Source of the DNA: a bacterium
Lineage (GTDB): Bacteria > UBA10199 > 2-02-FULL-44-16 > JAAZCA01
Direction: 5' to 3'
Length of the DNA: 7,252 nt
NCBI GenBank assembly: GCA_041648665.1
Contig: JBAZOP010000120.1
Coordinates: 1-7,252 of the forward strand
Shown here: in pieces, positions 6,114 through 7,252 of the stretch
Position numbering within the stretch: the first letter of the stretch is position 1
How the letters are laid out: every line of letters starts with the position of its first letter
Translations under genes and position numbers: made by a program
Notes under the pieces: model-generated
Told to the model about the DNA's origin: nothing
Database searches by the model: none
The model's input: only the letters and a program-made list of their open reading frames with translations

Positions 6114-6362
6114 TCAGGTTCTGTTGCGGCCGAGCGAGCGAATGATCCCGAGCCGGTCAATGAGCCGGATCTTCCAGCTCACGTCGTGCTCAGCCCCGTC
6201 CGCTTCGTACGGCAACGCGCGGGCGTACTTGAGCGCGTCGTGCGATTCCGCGGTAGCGAACTCCCCGCCGCGCACCACGTACCACGCCTTGCGCATCCAC
6301 ACGGCAACAAACTTCCCTGCCCCGTCGCGCACCACGTCACCCTTGCGATACAGCTTGTCCAT
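6114..6362 (-). CDS. Small hypothetical protein, 82 aa
   Basis: ATG at 6362 shares a base with the TGA of the preceding gene (TGATG); AAGGAG (6374-6379) lies eleven bases upstream. The N-terminal half suggests a small beta barrel: KGDVVRDGAGKFVAVWMRKAWYVV, with two tryptophans and a RGGEF turn. The second half is mixed, with WKIRLIDRLGIIRSLG near the basic C-terminus. Location between the clamp-motif gene and the beta-rich gene suggests it belongs to the same operon. Function is unknown. Confidence 0.75.
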   Translation of the reverse strand: MDKLYRKGDVVRDGAGKFVAVWMRKAWYVVRGGEFATAESHDALKYARALPYEADGAEHDVSWKIRLIDRLGIIRSLGRNRT

Positions 6363-6823
6363 CAGAACTTCAGCTCCTTTTCGAGCAGGATGTCCCGGGC
6401 ACGGCTGTCGAGGTGCTGCTCGATGGCGGTCGCAGGCACCATCGTCTCCTCGGCGAACTCGCCGTCCAGGTACACGCGCACCTGCACCAACACAGGGAGC
6501 GCGAAGTCCTTCGGGAAGTTCGTTCCGAACGTCACGACGGCAGATACCTTCGGCGCACCGCTACGCGCTTGTCGCAGCAGCACGTAGTCGTCCTTCGCAA
6601 ACCGCAGCTTCCACGCGGGCAGCTCAGCAGCGGTCGCCGTCTCGTGCAACCCCGCCACGTGGTCGCGCCACGTCATGCGGGAGAGCCCGACCGGCTCCGC
6701 GTTAACCCGGGTTAACGCGGGCGCGAACAGGTCGAGCTGAGCGCGGGCAGGAATCGGCGCAGGCTTCCTGTCTTCCGCGGGCTCCTGTGACAGCATCGCT
6801 TCCACCAGTGGTCGTCGTCCCAT
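6362..6823 (-). CDS. Hypothetical protein with sliding-clamp-binding-type motif QLDLF, 153 aa
   Basis: The ATG at 6823 is preferred over the in-frame GTG at 6832, because AAGGGG (6832-6837) lies eight bases before the ATG but would overlap the GTG. Residues 1-45 are Pro/Ala-rich and probably disordered. They include QLDLF (29-33), an exact match to the bacterial beta-sliding-clamp-binding consensus QL[SD]LF. Residues 35-42 are encoded by the second copy of the 24-bp palindrome. The remainder is folded in appearance: WRDHVAGLHETATAAELPAW, then KLRFAKDDYVLLRQAR, beta strands around VSAVVTFGTNFP and VLVQVRVYLDGEF, and an acidic/basic helical end (ARDILLEKELKF). No family is recognised. If the motif is functional, the protein may act at replication or repair sites; a chance match in a disordered linker is possible. 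Confidence 0.8.
   Translation of the reverse strand: MGRRPLVEAMLSQEPAEDRKPAPIPARAQLDLFAPALTRVNAEPVGLSRMTWRDHVAGLHETATAAELPAWKLRFAKDDYVLLRQARSGAPKVSAVVTFGTNFPKDFALPVLVQVRVYLDGEFAEETMVPATAIEQHLDSRARDILLEKELKF
6697..6720. repeat. 24-bp perfect palindrome, copy 2 (inside a gene)
   Basis: Identical in all 24 bases to copy 1 at 1907-1930, with one further shared base (6721). It lies within the coding sequence of the clamp-motif protein, four bases from the QLDLF codons, and encodes PALTRVNA there. Copy 1 is read as Pro-Arg-stop, so the two copies are used in different reading frames. Confidence 0.97.
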
Positions 6824-6828
6824 TCTGC

Positions 6829-7252
6829 TCACCCCTTGCTGACGTAGTGCTCGGCAAGCCTGCGTCCTAGTTGTTCGACGTGCGGCAGCATCGCCGCTGC
6901 TTCCTCGCGCGCCATCGTGCTGCGCAGGAACAGCGTGAGGCGCTTGAGCGTGTCGGCGGCTTCCAGCAGCAGCTTTGCGCTCTCCAGCTCAGCCGCGCGC
7001 GCTTGGTCGAATATCTCCCCCCACGTCGGGGCATTGCCGAGCGTGGCCTCGTTCGCCGGCACCTCCACAAGCTCGACGATGGCAGCTTGCGCGGGCAGCA
7101 CCATCAGCGTCTCGTAGCCGCGAGCCTTGAGCGCTTCCGCCATCGGCCCGAGCATCAACGCGGTGTTGCCGCCGTACTCCGTGAACACGCGGTTCATCTC
7201 CGCCTGCGGGATGACCACCGCCGCCAGCTTGTCGATGGCTTGGTAGGTGAGC
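6829..7252 (-). CDS. Partial hypothetical protein entering from the upstream edge
   Basis: The frame is open to the window edge: upstream of a possible GTG at 7218 it continues through codons for LTYQAIDKLAA with no stop, so the N-terminus is probably outside the window. The visible part contains a mixed region (VFTEYGGNTALMLGPMAEALKA), then ETLMVLPAQAAIVELVEVPA, and a long alanine- and leucine-rich helical C-terminus likely to be coiled coil (about 50 residues, including EIFDQARAAELESAKLLLE), ending EHYVSKG. The TGA stop (6831-6829) lies five bases before the next gene. No family is recognised. Its place at the head of the visible operon says little about function. Confidence 0.75.
   Translation of the reverse strand, partial: LTYQAIDKLAAVVIPQAEMNRVFTEYGGNTALMLGPMAEALKARGYETLMVLPAQAAIVELVEVPANEATLGNAPTWGEIFDQARAAELESAKLLLEAADTLKRLTLFLRSTMAREEAAAMLPHVEQLGRRLAEHYVSKG

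Noticed and set aside
5646..6587. 313-codon plus-strand ORF
   Set aside because: It lies opposite four coherent minus-strand genes with good Shine-Dalgarno sites; long antisense ORFs are expected in GC-rich DNA.

Overview
This window looks like part of a bacteriophage or prophage genome with high GC content, probably infecting a GC-rich bacterium. The host group cannot be identified from the sequence. The evidence for a phage is the layout: twelve tightly packed genes, all on the minus strand, with overlapping stops and starts (TGATG or ATGA junctions), strong Shine-Dalgarno sites and almost no intergenic DNA. Several products have phage-like character: a glycine-rich tail-adhesin-like protein, a small-terminase-like helix-turn-helix protein, and a protein with alanine-rich tetrapeptide repeats. 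No tRNA, rRNA, CRISPR array, insertion sequence, integrase or convincing rho-independent terminator was seen. No stretch longer than about 50 bases lacks a gene.

Transcription order runs from high to low coordinates. The upstream block (7252-5663) holds a partial gene entering from outside the window, a 153-aa protein with an apparent beta-sliding-clamp-binding peptide, an 82-aa protein and a beta-rich 141-aa protein. The middle block (5652-3838) has the 399-aa glycine-rich protein, a coupled winged-helix-like protein, and a small protein with a distinctive GDNDWPDEL motif. The downstream block (3841-1) has an unrecognised 403-aa protein, a small-terminase-like DNA-binding protein, a coiled-coil protein with a Cys/His-rich tail, a 49-aa membrane-type protein, and a partial gene leaving the window whose C-terminus is built from 12-bp tandem repeats.

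The most unusual signal is a perfect 24-bp palindrome present twice, 4.79 kb apart. One copy spans the stop codon of the small-terminase-like gene and abuts the next gene. The other lies inside the coding sequence of the clamp-motif protein and is read there in a different frame. This implies that the DNA itself, not an encoded peptide, is the conserved feature. A second, weaker signal is a 12-bp leader motif placed at exactly the same distance from the chosen start codon of two genes. Most products are hypothetical, so functional statements are family-level guesses unless a motif is named.
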